Source of the DNA: Stappia stellulata
Lineage (GTDB): Bacteria; Pseudomonadota; Alphaproteobacteria; Rhizobiales; Stappiaceae
Reading direction: 5' to 3'
DNA length: 64,000 nt
Assembly: GCF_020176715.1 (NCBI RefSeq)
Contig: NZ_JAIVMF010000002.1
Coordinates: forward strand, 1-64,000
Shown here: positions 46,848 through 55,789 of the stretch, piece by piece
Numbering within the stretch: position 1 is the stretch's first letter
Layout of the letters: every line of letters begins with the position of its first letter
The notes under the pieces: model-generated
What the model was told of the DNA's origin: nothing
Seen by the model: only the letters and a program-made list of their open reading frames with translations
Database searches by the model: none
Position numbers and translations under genes: made by a program

Positions 46848-48071
46848 ATGGTCTCGCGCGTGTCGACCCCGACGGGCGTCGTCGCCGTCACGCCCGTCAC
46901 CCGGCTTCCGCCGCTGTCCGTTGGCGATGTCATCGCCATGCGCGTCGCCCGTCATATGACCGATGGCGTCATGCGGCTTGTGTCCGGCAATTTTCAGCTC
47001 GACGTGGCGGGGCAGGAGATGTTTCCCGTCGGCGCGCGGGTCTCCCTGCAGGTCAGTCGCGGTCCAGAGGGCGGGGTGTCCTATCAGGTCAGCGCCGGCG
47101 CCGATGATGTGCCGGGTCAGGGTGCTGCGCCTCCCGGCTCCGCGGTGGCGCGCGAGCAGGCCGCGCTCCAGCGCCTTTCCGGCATGGCCGCTGACCTCGC
47201 TTCCCGGCAGGACGGACTTGCACCGCTTTTTTCCGGTCTCTCCGCCGCGGCGGCCGCGCCGGCATCGGCCGCGCTGCCGCAACCGGTCGCGGCCGCGATG
47301 GCAGCGCTGTTCGGCCTTCGCCTCGTTGCCGATGACAAGCTGGACGGCGCCCGCCTGAAACGCGCGATCGCAACGGCTGCCGGCGCGCCCAAAAGCGAAG
47401 GCGGGCGCGGCCTGCCGGGCGTGCTCAAGGATCTCGGCGACGCGTTGCGCTTGTTTGCAAAGGGCGGCGAAGGGATCGCGCGGGAGGGAACGCCTCCGGC
47501 GCCACCGAGCCTTGCCCGTCATCCGCAAGCCCAGCCGTCCGGTCGCGCCAGTCTGGAACTGATGCAGGCGCTGGCGCGGGGCGATCTTGCCGTCGCCGCC
47601 CTGCTGCTGCTTGGAAAGAGCGACGCGGCGCTGGCCCGGGTCCGGCTGTCCGGACTGACCTCGCTCAAGGTGCTGGGCGATGGCGCGGGCGACGGGTCGA
47701 CCTTCGACCGCACGCTCGACCTGCCGTTTGTGTTCGGCTCGCAGACGGGGGTGATCAGCCTGCAGATCGGGCGCGACGACACGCCCGGTCACGAGGGTGA
47801 GGGCAGTCACCCCGCATGGCGGGTGCGCTTTGGCATCGACACTGGCGCGAGCGGCCCGGTCGAGGCGGTCGTCGGTCTGGATGGCACGCGCCTGTTCGCG
47901 ACCCTTTGGGCGGAGCGCGGCGAGACGGCGTCCGCGCTTGCCGAAAGACTGTCGGAGCTGCGCGAGATGCTGGCTGGGTCCGGGCTCGAGGTGGTGGAGC
48001 TCAAGGTGCTGCCGGGCCTGCCTGGTAATCCGCCGGCGGCGTCTGGCCAATATGTGAACCAGGTCTCATGA
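46848..48071 (+). CDS. FliK-like flagellar hook-length control domain protein
   Basis: This 407-residue Ala/Gly-rich protein has a flexible N-terminal half and a C-terminal part (from about 290 to 395) that resembles the Flg_hook (FliK C-terminal) domain: VRFGIDTGASGPVEAVVGLDGTRLFATLW and ALAERLSELREMLAGSG. FliK normally measures hook length and triggers the FlhB switch. No other flagellar operon is present in the window. The ATG at 46848 follows GGAGAGTGACG. The gene overlaps a stand-alone FlhB C-terminal homologue by four bases. Confidence 0.7.
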   Translation: MVSRVSTPTGVVAVTPVTRLPPLSVGDVIAMRVARHMTDGVMRLVSGNFQLDVAGQEMFPVGARVSLQVSRGPEGGVSYQVSAGADDVPGQGAAPPGSAVAREQAALQRLSGMAADLASRQDGLAPLFSGLSAAAAAPASAALPQPVAAAMAALFGLRLVADDKLDGARLKRAIATAAGAPKSEGGRGLPGVLKDLGDALRLFAKGGEGIAREGTPPAPPSLARHPQAQPSGRASLELMQALARGDLAVAALLLLGKSDAALARVRLSGLTSLKVLGDGAGDGSTFDRTLDLPFVFGSQTGVISLQIGRDDTPGHEGEGSHPAWRVRFGIDTGASGPVEAVVGLDGTRLFATLWAERGETASALAERLSELREMLAGSGLEVVELKVLPGLPGNPPAASGQYVNQVS

Positions 48072-48331
48072 GCACCGCGCCCGCAGATCCGCCGAAGGCG
48101 CTGGCCGTTGCGCTTCGCTACGACAACACCGGCGCGCCGCGCGTGACGGCCAAGGGCCGCGGCGAGGTCGCGGCGCGCATCCTGGAGACCGCCGCCGCCC
48201 ATGGCGTTCCGATCGAGGAGGACGCGGCCCTGGTCCAGGCGCTGGCGCAGATCGAGATCGACGAGGAGATCCCGATCGAACTCTATGAGGCCGTGGCAGC
48301 GGTCTTGCGGTTCATCCTGTCGGTGAAATGA
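48068..48331 (+). CDS. Stand-alone FlhB C-terminal (FlhX-like) domain protein
   Basis: This 87-residue protein matches the cytoplasmic C-terminal half of FlhB/EscU (ALAVALRYDNTGAPRVTAKG, EVAARILETAAAHGVPIEED, IDEEIPIELYEAVAAVLRFI) but has no membrane part and no NPTH autocleavage motif. It corresponds to FlhB after cleavage. Similar FlhX proteins in Helicobacter can substitute for part of FlhB. Translational coupling to the FliK-like gene (ATGA) suggests the two products interact, as FliK and FlhB do. Confidence 0.85.
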   Translation: MSTAPADPPKALAVALRYDNTGAPRVTAKGRGEVAARILETAAAHGVPIEEDAALVQALAQIEIDEEIPIELYEAVAAVLRFILSVK

Positions 48332-48347
48332 CGCGGCAAGCACTCGT

Positions 48348-48959
48348 TCATGCCCTGCGCCGGCGCAGCAGCGTCCAGGTCCGCAGGCCCGCAATCGTTC
48401 TGGCGAGTGCCAGTACGACGAGGACGCAAAGCACAGCCTTTGACACATCGCCCATCGTGCCCTCGATCAGCAACGCATGCGCGATGCTGCCGGCAACGGC
48501 AACGCAAACCGTCGCGGTATGCGCCAGCCGGAAGATCCTGGGGCGCAGCCTTGACCATCGGTGCAGGGCGGCCAGAAGACCGGCGGCGAAGAGCGCCCAC
48601 ATGGCGATCACGCCCCAATCGGAAAACGGCGTTGGCGAGACGAAGAGAAGCGCGTCGATCACATCCGGCGGGCTGGTGACCCAAAGCCCCGCGACATGCA
48701 CGACGACGGCCGCGATCAGCAGGATGCCGGCGAGACGGTGCAGTCGGCGCCCGCGCGGCGCGGGAAGACCGGGCAGGTGACCGCCGGCGAGAAGCGGCTG
48801 GAGGAGCATCAAAGCGAGTGCGACGACGCCGGCAAGACCGGCCGCGATATAGACCGGCTGGCGCCAGGCAAGCAGCGGGCTTGTCGCCGCGATGGCGAAC
48901 GGTACGGCAATCGCACATCCAAGGGCGAGCCAGATCAGGCCCGCGCTGAGGCGCGTCAC
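48348..48959 (-). CDS. Ferric-reductase-like transmembrane protein
   Basis: This 203-residue inner-membrane protein has about six hydrophobic helices and histidines positioned for b-haem binding (RLHRLAG near 72, VVVHVAG near 87, RLAHTATV and IAHALLIEG near 148-160). It fits the ferric-reductase-like domain family. It begins with a GTG five bases after the stop of the Tat-exported gene, so the two are one operon. The pairing recalls MsrQ and its periplasmic partner, but here the partner is not MsrP. Confidence 0.75.
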   Translation of the reverse strand: MTRLSAGLIWLALGCAIAVPFAIAATSPLLAWRQPVYIAAGLAGVVALALMLLQPLLAGGHLPGLPAPRGRRLHRLAGILLIAAVVVHVAGLWVTSPPDVIDALLFVSPTPFSDWGVIAMWALFAAGLLAALHRWSRLRPRIFRLAHTATVCVAVAGSIAHALLIEGTMGDVSKAVLCVLVVLALARTIAGLRTWTLLRRRRA

Positions 48960-48964
48960 GGAAC

Positions 48965-49480
48965 TCAGGCCGGCTCGAGCACGAAATGGGCGGCGAGCGT
49001 CGTCTCGTCGGGGCTGCGCATCACCGGTCGCAGGAACACCGTCCTGAAGCCGCCGCCGTCATGTTCGGCGTCATAGGCGAGGTGGCCGTGCGGCTGGCCG
49101 AAGGCCGGCACGATCTGCGGCATGTCCATGCGGAATTCGCCGTTTTCGTCGGTCAGCGTCGCGCCGTGACTGTGCGGGTCGCGCTCGTGGCCTTCCGTGG
49201 TATGCGCCCAGATCTGGATGCGTCGGCCGGCCAGCGGCGCACCGTCGCCGGCACGGCGTACGGTGCCGGTCATCAGGAATCCGCCGCCGCCGATCCGTTC
49301 AACAACCGGCGCGCCGGGCCGATAGTTGTTGGCCCCGCCGCGCATCGACGGCGTCGGCGCGACACCCTTCGCCTGCGCCGGCACGATCAGGCGGGACGCG
49401 CCGGCGGTCAAAGCGGCACTCGCAGCGACCGCGCCGCCAAGAAGAACGGTGCGGCGGGTTGGCATGATCAGCTTGGTCAT
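48965..49480 (-). CDS. Tat-exported intradiol-dioxygenase-fold protein
   Basis: This 171-residue protein has a twin-arginine signal (MPTRRTVLLGGAVAASAALT) and a transthyretin/intradiol dioxygenase-like beta sandwich (TGTVRRAGDGAPLAGRRIQIW, TLTDENGEFRMDM, GQPHGHLAYDAEH). In authentic intradiol enzymes two Tyr and two His bind iron. Here the H-x-H pair is seen (PHGHL), but the usual Tyr positions are replaced (GHERD and PAFG). It may thus not be a catechol dioxygenase. It is coupled with the membrane gene downstream. Confidence 0.75.
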   Translation of the reverse strand: MTKLIMPTRRTVLLGGAVAASAALTAGASRLIVPAQAKGVAPTPSMRGGANNYRPGAPVVERIGGGGFLMTGTVRRAGDGAPLAGRRIQIWAHTTEGHERDPHSHGATLTDENGEFRMDMPQIVPAFGQPHGHLAYDAEHDGGGFRTVFLRPVMRSPDETTLAAHFVLEPA

Positions 49481-49729
49481 CTCGCTCGCTCCTGTGGCTG
49501 TTTTCTCGCGCGCAGTCGGGGAGGCGATCCGCGCGTATCCAGTCTACGCGGGGGAATGTGGTGCGGATGAGGAGAAGGTCGAGGGGGCGTTGCGTCGGAA
49601 ACGCGCGCCTTGCAAGACCATTTCCAAACAGTCTCCGAAACTCCCCGCCATAAGGGATGGACCTTTTCTCCGGTTTTGCGTAGGCAGTGCGTCAACGCCC
49701 GTGTTTTAAAAATCAGGACCTGAAGCGGC

Positions 49730-51214
49730 ATGAGCATCGTCGACACACGCACCCCCGATCCGAAGAAATTCATCAAGGGCGCCACCGGCGACTGGGAAAT
49801 CGTGATCGGCATGGAGGTGCATGCGCAGGTCACCTCCAACGCGAAGCTCTTTTCCGGGGCCTCGACCGAATTCGGCAAGGATCCCAATGCCAACGTCAGC
49901 CTGGTCGATGCCGCCATGCCCGGCATGCTGCCCGTGATCAACGAGGAATGCGTCGCCCAGGCCGTGCGCACCGGCCTCGGGCTGAAGGCGCAGATCAACC
50001 TGCGCTCCGTGTTCGACCGCAAGAACTATTTCTACCCCGACCTGCCGCAGGGCTACCAGATCTCGCAGTTCAAGCAGCCGATCGTCGGCGAGGGCGAGAT
50101 CCTGCTCGAAATGGGCGATGGCGAGACGGTCACCGTCGGCGTCGAGCGGCTGCATCTGGAGCAGGATGCCGGCAAGTCGCTGCACGACCAGCATGCGACC
50201 ATGTCGTTCGTCGATCTCAACCGCTCGGGCGTGGCGCTGATGGAGATCGTCTCCAAGCCCGACCTGCGCTCCGGCGACGAGGCCAAGGCCTATCTGACCA
50301 AGCTGCGCACGATCCTCAGGTATCTCGGCACCTGCGACGGCAACATGGACCAGGGCTCGATGCGCGCCGACGTCAACGTCTCGGTGCGCGCGCCGGGCGG
50401 GGCCTTCGGCACGCGCTGCGAGATCAAGAACGTCAACTCCATCCGCTTCGTCGGTCAGGCCATCGACTATGAGGCGCGCCGCCAGATCGGCATTCTGGAG
50501 GACGGCGGCACCATCGACCAGGAGACCCGCCTGTTCGATCCGGTGAAGGGCGAGACCCGCTCGATGCGCTCCAAGGAAGAGGCGCACGACTACCGCTATT
50601 TCCCCGATCCCGACCTGCTTCCGCTGGAATTCGACCAGGCCTATGTCGACGCGCTGGCGGCCGACCTGCCGGAACTGCCCGACGACAAGAAGGCGCGCTT
50701 CATCGCCGACTACGGCCTGTCCGCCTATGACGCCGACATCCTGATCGTGGAGCGGGCCTCGGCCGACTTCTTCGAACAGGTAGCGAAGGGGCGCGATGCG
50801 AAGCTCTCGGCCAACTGGGTGATCAACGAGCTGTTCGGCCGGCTCAACAAGGAAGGTCTGGATCTCGGCGAGACGCCCGTGTCGGCGGCGCAGCTCGGCG
50901 GGCTCGTCGACCTGGTCAAGGACGGGACGATTTCCGGCAAGATCGCCAAGGACCTGTTCGAGATCCTGTGGACGGAGGGCGGCGACCCGGCGGAGATCGT
51001 CGAGACGCGCGGCATGAAGCAGGTCACGGATCTCGGCGCCATCGAGGCGGAGGTCGACAAGATCATCGCCGCCAATCCGGAGAAGGTCGAACAGGCCAGG
51101 GAAAAGCCAGGTCTCCTCGGCTGGTTCGTCGGTCAGGTGATGAAGGCGACCGGCGGCAAGGCCAACCCCAAGGCGGTCAACGACCTGCTCCGCGCGAAGA
51201 TCGGCATCGAGTAA
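49730..51214 (+). CDS. gatB: Asp-tRNA(Asn)/Glu-tRNA(Gln) amidotransferase subunit B
   Basis: This 494-residue subunit activates misacylated tRNA for amidation. It has a kinase-like GatB catalytic cradle with [23 protein letters not shown] near residue 20, [20 protein letters not shown] near 95 and RADVNVSVR near 210. The C-terminal YqeY-like tail domain contains [20 protein letters not shown]. The ATG at 49730 starts [10 protein letters not shown]. It is separated from gatC/gatA by 5 kb of unrelated genes. Confidence 0.97.
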   Translation: MSIVDTRTPDPKKFIKGATGDWEIVIGMEVHAQVTSNAKLFSGASTEFGKDPNANVSLVDAAMPGMLPVINEECVAQAVRTGLGLKAQINLRSVFDRKNYFYPDLPQGYQISQFKQPIVGEGEILLEMGDGETVTVGVERLHLEQDAGKSLHDQHATMSFVDLNRSGVALMEIVSKPDLRSGDEAKAYLTKLRTILRYLGTCDGNMDQGSMRADVNVSVRAPGGAFGTRCEIKNVNSIRFVGQAIDYEARRQIGILEDGGTIDQETRLFDPVKGETRSMRSKEEAHDYRYFPDPDLLPLEFDQAYVDALAADLPELPDDKKARFIADYGLSAYDADILIVERASADFFEQVAKGRDAKLSANWVINELFGRLNKEGLDLGETPVSAAQLGGLVDLVKDGTISGKIAKDLFEILWTEGGDPAEIVETRGMKQVTDLGAIEAEVDKIIAANPEKVEQAREKPGLLGWFVGQVMKATGGKANPKAVNDLLRAKIGIE

Positions 51215-51232
51215 TGCGCGGCCCGCGCGCGT

Positions 51233-51250
51233 TTGTCATGCTCCCGTAAC
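51233..51250 (+). promoter_or_regulatory. Putative Pho box upstream of btaA
   Basis: TTGTCAT-GCTC-CCGTAAC has two seven-base half-sites with four bases between them, the geometry of PhoB sites (consensus CTGTCAT-N4-CTGTCAT). The second half is degenerate. It is 55 bases upstream of the btaA start. In Sinorhizobium, btaAB is induced by PhoB at low phosphate. Confidence 0.5.
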
Positions 51251-51304
51251 GCAGACGGCTTACCCGGCTCAAGTCATGGTGATCCATGATTTGGGAGAAC
51301 GGGC

Positions 51305-52540
51305 ATGAAGGCAGGACAGACGGGCGCGGGCGGATTGCTCGAAAAGGCCGTGCATCGAAACAGGGCGCTTTCGGGCGAAGGGCTTTTGGAGCGCGCCTTC
51401 ACCCTTGCGTTCAAGGGGCTCGTCTATCCGCAGATCTGGGAAGACCCTGAAATCGACATGGAGGCGCTCGCGATCGGGCGCGATCACACGATCGTGGCGA
51501 TCGCCTCCGGCGGCTGCAACATCCTGTCGTATCTGACGGCCGATCCGCGCGCGATCACCGCCGTCGACCTCAACAAGGCGCATGTCGCGCTGACGCGGCT
51601 GAAGCTGACCGCCGCCGCACAGCTTCCCAACTATGATGCGTTCTACCGGTTCTTCGGCAAGGCCGACGAGGCCGCCAATGTGGCGGCCTACAAGCGCTTC
51701 CTCCAGCCGGCGCTGGATGCGGAGAGCCGCGCCTATTGGGAGCGTCGCGATCTCACCGGCCGCAAGCGGATCTCGCTGTTTGCCCGCGACCTCTACCATC
51801 ATGGCCTGCTCGGCTATTTCATCGGTCTGGGCCACGGGATCGCACGCCTCTATGGCGTCGACCCCAGGGACCTGGTCAAGGCGCGCACGATGGACGAGCA
51901 GCGCAGCTTCTTCGACACGGCGCTCGCCCCGCTCTTCGACAAGCGCATGGTGCGCTGGGCGACCTCGAAGAAGGTCTCGCTCTACGGTCTCGGCATTCCG
52001 CCGGCGCAATATGAGGCGCTGGCGTCTGCCGGCACCGACGGCATGGCCGAGGTGCTGCGCGGAAGGCTCGAGCGGCTGGCCTGCGGGTTTCCGCTGTCGG
52101 AGAACTATTTCGCCTGGCAGGCCTTCGGTCGCGGCTATGCCGACGATGACGCCGGGCCGCTGCCGCCCTATCTCCGCCGCGCCCATTTCGACGAGGTGCG
52201 CGCCCGCGTCGATCGCGTGCAGGTGGCCAATCGCTCGTTCACCGACCATCTTGCCGCACAGCCGGGCAAGAGCGTCGACCGATATGTGCTGCTCGACGCG
52301 CAGGACTGGATGTCGGACGGCGCGCTCAACGAGCTTTGGGCCGAAATCACCCGCACCGCACGTCCCGGCGCGCGGGTCGTGTTCCGCACGGCCGCCGAGC
52401 CTTCGCTGCTGCCGGGGCGGGTCGCAGCCGATATTCTCGACCAATGGGACTATGACGCCGAGACATCCGCCCGCTGCACCCTGCGGGACCGGTCCTCTAT
52501 CTACGGCGGGGTGCATCTCTATCGTCTGAGGGACGCATGA
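51305..52540 (+). CDS. btaA: S-adenosylmethionine:diacylglycerol 3-amino-3-carboxypropyltransferase (BtaA)
   Basis: This 411-residue enzyme transfers the aminocarboxypropyl group of SAM to diacylglycerol, making the homoserine head of betaine lipid DGTS. LVYPQIWEDPEIDMEALAI near residue 38, VAIASGGCNILSYLTADP near 63 and ITAVDLNKAHVALTRLKLTA near 82 are family blocks for DUF3419/BtaA, with a SAM-binding loop. It overlaps btaB by four bases. Betaine lipids replace phospholipids at low phosphate, which fits the Pho-box candidate upstream. Confidence 0.93.
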   Translation: MKAGQTGAGGLLEKAVHRNRALSGEGLLERAFTLAFKGLVYPQIWEDPEIDMEALAIGRDHTIVAIASGGCNILSYLTADPRAITAVDLNKAHVALTRLKLTAAAQLPNYDAFYRFFGKADEAANVAAYKRFLQPALDAESRAYWERRDLTGRKRISLFARDLYHHGLLGYFIGLGHGIARLYGVDPRDLVKARTMDEQRSFFDTALAPLFDKRMVRWATSKKVSLYGLGIPPAQYEALASAGTDGMAEVLRGRLERLACGFPLSENYFAWQAFGRGYADDDAGPLPPYLRRAHFDEVRARVDRVQVANRSFTDHLAAQPGKSVDRYVLLDAQDWMSDGALNELWAEITRTARPGARVVFRTAAEPSLLPGRVAADILDQWDYDAETSARCTLRDRSSIYGGVHLYRLRDA

Positions 52541-53232
52541 GCGGGCAGGGGCTGAAGCAGGACAGCGCCGCGGGTGCGGTGCTGATGGACCGGATCTACG
52601 GCTGGCAGCGGCACATCTACGATGTAACGCGAAAACCCTATCTGCTTGGCCGCGACCGGTTGATTGCCGACCTGCAACCGCCCGATGGCGGAACGGTGCT
52701 GGAGCTTGGCTGCGGCACGGCGCGCAATCTGATTGCCGCCGCGCGGCGCTATCCCGATGTGCGCTTTTTCGGGATCGACCTGTCGTCCGTCATGCTGGAC
52801 CGGGCGAGGCGCTCGATCGACCGGGCCGGACTCGGCGGGCGGGTCGTCGTCGCGCAAGCGGATGCAAGCGCCTTTGACCCGCGCATTGTCTTCGGGCGAG
52901 GGACCTTCGACCGGGTGTTCATCTCCTATGCGCTGTCCATGATCCCGCCCTGGCAGCGGAGCGTCGAGGCCGGGTTGGCCGTGCTGGGCGAGGGCGGGGA
53001 GCTCTCCTGCGTCGACTTTGGCCAGATGCAACGCTATCCGGCGGTCCTGCGCGGCCCCTTCCGGGCCTGGCTTGCCGCCTTTCACGTCACGCCGCGCGCC
53101 GATCTCGCGCAGGTGCTTGAAGCGGCTGCCAAAAGGCATGGCGCCCGTGCGCGCGTGGAGACGCTTCATGGCGGCTATGCCGTCTATGGGCGTGTCGGCG
53201 GTTCTGCCATGTCCGGCTCCCCGAACGGTTGA
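52537..53232 (+). CDS. btaB: Betaine lipid N-methyltransferase (BtaB)
   Basis: This 231-residue SAM-dependent methyltransferase trimethylates diacylglyceryl-homoserine to the betaine lipid DGTS. The start MDRIYGWQRHIYDVTRKPYLLGRD, the SAM motif VLELGCGTARNLIAAARRYP near residue 52 and FGIDLSSVMLDRARRSI near 78 are typical of BtaB. The ATG overlaps the btaA stop as ATGA. Together they form the complete btaAB pathway. Confidence 0.93.
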   Translation: MSGQGLKQDSAAGAVLMDRIYGWQRHIYDVTRKPYLLGRDRLIADLQPPDGGTVLELGCGTARNLIAAARRYPDVRFFGIDLSSVMLDRARRSIDRAGLGGRVVVAQADASAFDPRIVFGRGTFDRVFISYALSMIPPWQRSVEAGLAVLGEGGELSCVDFGQMQRYPAVLRGPFRAWLAAFHVTPRADLAQVLEAAAKRHGARARVETLHGGYAVYGRVGGSAMSGSPNG

Positions 53233-53448
53233 GCCTTTTTCCGACCGGCATGCCGGAGAGGATCGCCACCACGCTCGTTTCCGCCGGAAAGGGGCATGGC
53301 GTTCAGGCCACTTGATCGAGCGTACATCCTGGCAGGTCCGCTTGAGCCCGCGCGCAATCAGCCTTTGCCGGACGGGTCGCGGCTGCCTATGTCTAGGGGC
53401 GACGGCGGGACCAACCGCACATCGCATCATCAGCGTTCGGAGACAACA

Positions 53449-54162
53449 ATGACCGTTTCTCAAAAAGAGCCCATCGAAGTCCACTACTGGCCGACGCCGA
53501 ACGGCTGGAAGGTGACGATCCTTCTGGAGGAACTGGGCGTTCCCTATGAGATCAAATACGTCAACATCGGTGCCGGCGACCAGTTCAAGCCCGACTTCCT
53601 GAAGATCGCGCCGAACAACCGCATGCCGGCGATCGTCGATCCGGAAGGGCCGGGCGGTTCCCCGATCTCCGTGTTCGAATCCGGAGCGATCCTGCAATAC
53701 CTCGGCCGCAAGTTCGGCAAGTTCTACCCGACCGACGAGCGCGCGCGGGTGAAGGTCGAGGAATGGCTGATGTGGCAGATGGGCGGTTTCGGTCCGATGC
53801 TCGGCCAGAACCATCATTTCCGCGTCTATGCCCCGGAGAAGATCCCTTACGCCATGGAGCGCTATCTCAACGAGACGCACCGGCTCTACGGCGTCTTGAA
53901 CAAGCAGCTCGAGGGTCAGGAGTTCGTCGCCGGCGAGTACAGTATCGCCGACATGGCCATCGTCGGCTGGGCCAAGGGCTGGGAGCGGCAGGGGATGGAT
54001 CTTGCCGCCGACTTTCCAAATGTGAAGCGCTGGCTGGAGGCGCTGATGGCACGCCCGGCGGTCGAACGCGGTCTCGCGGTCGGTCAGGAAGAGCGCGAGA
54101 AGCTCAACCTGGCCGGTGACAAGAACGCGCAATCGGTGCTGTTTGGCCAGCGCGCGCGCTGA
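53449..54162 (+). CDS. Glutathione S-transferase, Nu/YfcG-like (disulfide-bond oxidoreductase type)
   Basis: This 237-residue GST begins with IEVHYWPTPNGWKVTILLEELGVPYEI, typical of the YfcG/YghU (Nu) class, which use a Thr/Asn motif and two bound glutathiones. NNRMPAIVDPEGPGGSPISVFESGAI near residue 58 contains the cis-proline and the ES pair. QMGGFGPMLGQNHHF near 105 is characteristic of Nu-class enzymes. The ATG at 53449 follows GTTCGGAGAC. It likely reduces disulfides using glutathione. Confidence 0.92.
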   Translation: MTVSQKEPIEVHYWPTPNGWKVTILLEELGVPYEIKYVNIGAGDQFKPDFLKIAPNNRMPAIVDPEGPGGSPISVFESGAILQYLGRKFGKFYPTDERARVKVEEWLMWQMGGFGPMLGQNHHFRVYAPEKIPYAMERYLNETHRLYGVLNKQLEGQEFVAGEYSIADMAIVGWAKGWERQGMDLAADFPNVKRWLEALMARPAVERGLAVGQEEREKLNLAGDKNAQSVLFGQRAR

Positions 54163-54196
54163 CCGGCCAGTCTTCGAAGCACGACATGGCGCGGAT

Positions 54197-54227
54197 GGGG
54201 CGCTCGACACCGGTCGGGCGCCCCTTT
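54197..54227 (+). terminator. Rho-independent terminator after the YfcG-like gene
   Basis: GGGGCGC-CGAC pairs with GTCG-GCGCCCC around a short loop and is followed by TTT, 35 bases after the stop. Confidence 0.75.
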
Positions 54228-54243
54228 CTATTGTCGGGCCGAG

Positions 54244-54666
54244 TTATCGGACCCTGCTCCAGGTCTCGCCCCGGCAGATCAGCCCGCCGAGCACGCAGCC
54301 CTTAAGGGAGAGCTTGTTTGCTCCTTCCAGGGTCATGCGGCCGGAATAGGTCTTGCCGTCTTCGGCGTTATAGACCTTGCCCTTCCAGACGCCGGCATTG
54401 CCCGTCGGGGTCATGCCCATCACCGTGCGCGTGCCGAGCAGCGGTCGCGAGCGCTTTGCCGGATCCGGGTTCTGCGTGTCATTGCGCGGTGCCTTCAGCC
54501 ACACCAGCGTTCCGCACAGGGCCGAGCCGCAAGGGGCAATCTCGATGCGCGAGGTGCCGCTCGGGCGTTGCCAGACGCCGGTGGCATCCGCGGCAAGCGC
54601 GGGCAGGGGCGCCAGCGACAGGTAGGCTGCGGCCAGGACCGCCGCGGCGACAGGAAATCGGCTCAT
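54244..54666 (-). CDS. DUF2147 family exported protein
   Basis: This 140-residue secreted protein has signal peptide MSRFPVAAAVLAAAYLSLAPLPALAADATG and a DUF2147 lipocalin-like domain: GVWQRPSGTSRIEIAPCGSALCGTLVWL near residue 30, GKVYNAEDGKTYSGRMTLEG near 96 and LSLKGCVLGGLICRGETW at the end. Cysteines at the CGSALCG and C-terminal positions are family features. The role is not well established. It is convergent with the GST gene. Confidence 0.9.
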   Translation of the reverse strand: MSRFPVAAAVLAAAYLSLAPLPALAADATGVWQRPSGTSRIEIAPCGSALCGTLVWLKAPRNDTQNPDPAKRSRPLLGTRTVMGMTPTGNAGVWKGKVYNAEDGKTYSGRMTLEGANKLSLKGCVLGGLICRGETWSRVR

Positions 54667-55098
54667 GTCATCGTCTCCTCCACACGGGCAGATGGTTTCT
54701 CCTGCCCTTTACGTAAACGGAATCTAACGAAGGATGACGGCTCTGACCACCGGTGACGTAGCGGCAGGCTTCGGATTTCTTCAGTCCATGGCTGTGCGGA
54801 AAAAAATCCTCATTGCCGCGATGGTGAATCACTGGTTGACGACATCTGTCGGATTTTCGGAAAGCCAAGTTGATTTCACTGCCTGATTCCGGAGATTGCG
54901 GTGAATCCTCCGTTAAATTTACGGAAAATTTTAATTGTGTTTGCGTCTTGTTAATCGCGAATTTTAAGCGCTCGTTGAAAGGCGGGCGACACACTCGACG
55001 TTGAAAGATGCACACACAAGAAAACGGAACGGCGTCTTTCACCCTTCTTGGTCCCGCATGATGTGAAGACCAAGCGTTGAACAGAAACGGAGTGTGAA
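54667..55098. other. Intergenic region between DUF2147 and Sel1-like genes
   Basis: These 432 bases are clearly more AT-rich than the surroundings and contain a TCCGT...ACGGA inverted repeat at 54909-54925. They carry the divergent promoters of the two neighbouring genes. No gene or recognised RNA is seen. Confidence 0.5.
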
Positions 55099-55368
55099 AT
55101 GGCCCGTCTTGATCTTGGAAATTCCGACCTGGCAATCATGGGCGGTCAGCCCGCCGGCCCCGATATCCTGCTGCAGATGGGGCTCGATTGCGCCTGCGGC
55201 CGTCACGGGTCGACCGACCTCGTGTCCGCGCACAAGTGGTTCAATCTGGCCGCGATGAAGGGCAATGCGGATGCCGTCCGCCACCGCCGCGACATCGCCG
55301 AGGAAATGAGCCGCGCGGAGATCGCCGAAGCGCAGCGCGCCGCACGCGAATGGCTCAGCCTGAATTGA
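55099..55368 (+). CDS. Small protein with one Sel1-like repeat
   Basis: This 89-residue cytosolic protein reads DLVSAHKWFNLAAMKGNADAVRHRRDIAEEMSRAEIAEAQRAAREW, which is one Sel1-type helix pair followed by the AEAQRxAREW motif that closes Sel1-like proteins in Rhizobiales. The ATG follows ACGGAGTG. It stands alone behind a long AT-rich upstream region. Such repeats mediate protein contacts. The function is unknown. Confidence 0.82.
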   Translation: MARLDLGNSDLAIMGGQPAGPDILLQMGLDCACGRHGSTDLVSAHKWFNLAAMKGNADAVRHRRDIAEEMSRAEIAEAQRAAREWLSLN

Positions 55369-55564
55369 GCGGTCCGGCGCCCGGCCCGGCGCAGTGGGCC
55401 GCACCGCTTCACCGTTCTACAATCGATCGCGACGTCTGACCCTGTTGACGGACAAGACGTCGCGGTCGCCAGATCCTGCCCGCGCGCGGCTGCCCGAGGC
55501 GCCATTCAGGATCCGTCCTGCCGCCAGTCCGCGCTTCGTGTCTTCTGAAACGCGTGCATGTGGA

Positions 55565-55789
55565 TCACGGTTCGTCGCGTCGCTTCTTTTGCGACAGCGG
55601 GCGTGACACGGCTTCGCCGTCCGGCAAGGACAGCAGACGCGCAACGGCCTGCGCCTGTTTGAGTTTCTCTTTCAACGCCAGCAGTTCTTCATCCTCCGTA
55701 AGGGCATCGATCAGCAGATCCGCCCTCTCGACGATGGTGTGCGCCGCCTCTCTTTGTCTCTTTCCGTCGTTTTTGCTGTCGCTCGACAC
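55565..55789 (-). CDS. Small helical hypothetical protein
   Basis: This 74-residue charged protein is probably mostly helix (REAAHTIVERADLLIDALTE, then EELLALKEKLKQAQAVARLL), with a basic tail ending KKRRDEP. A GTG start is assumed from a GAGG nine bases upstream. The leucine spacing suggests a coiled coil. It lies 149 bases downstream of the luxR-type gene on the same strand. I do not recognise a family, and the gene is supported only by composition and ribosome-binding site. Confidence 0.45.
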   Translation of the reverse strand: MSSDSKNDGKRQREAAHTIVERADLLIDALTEDEELLALKEKLKQAQAVARLLSLPDGEAVSRPLSQKKRRDEP

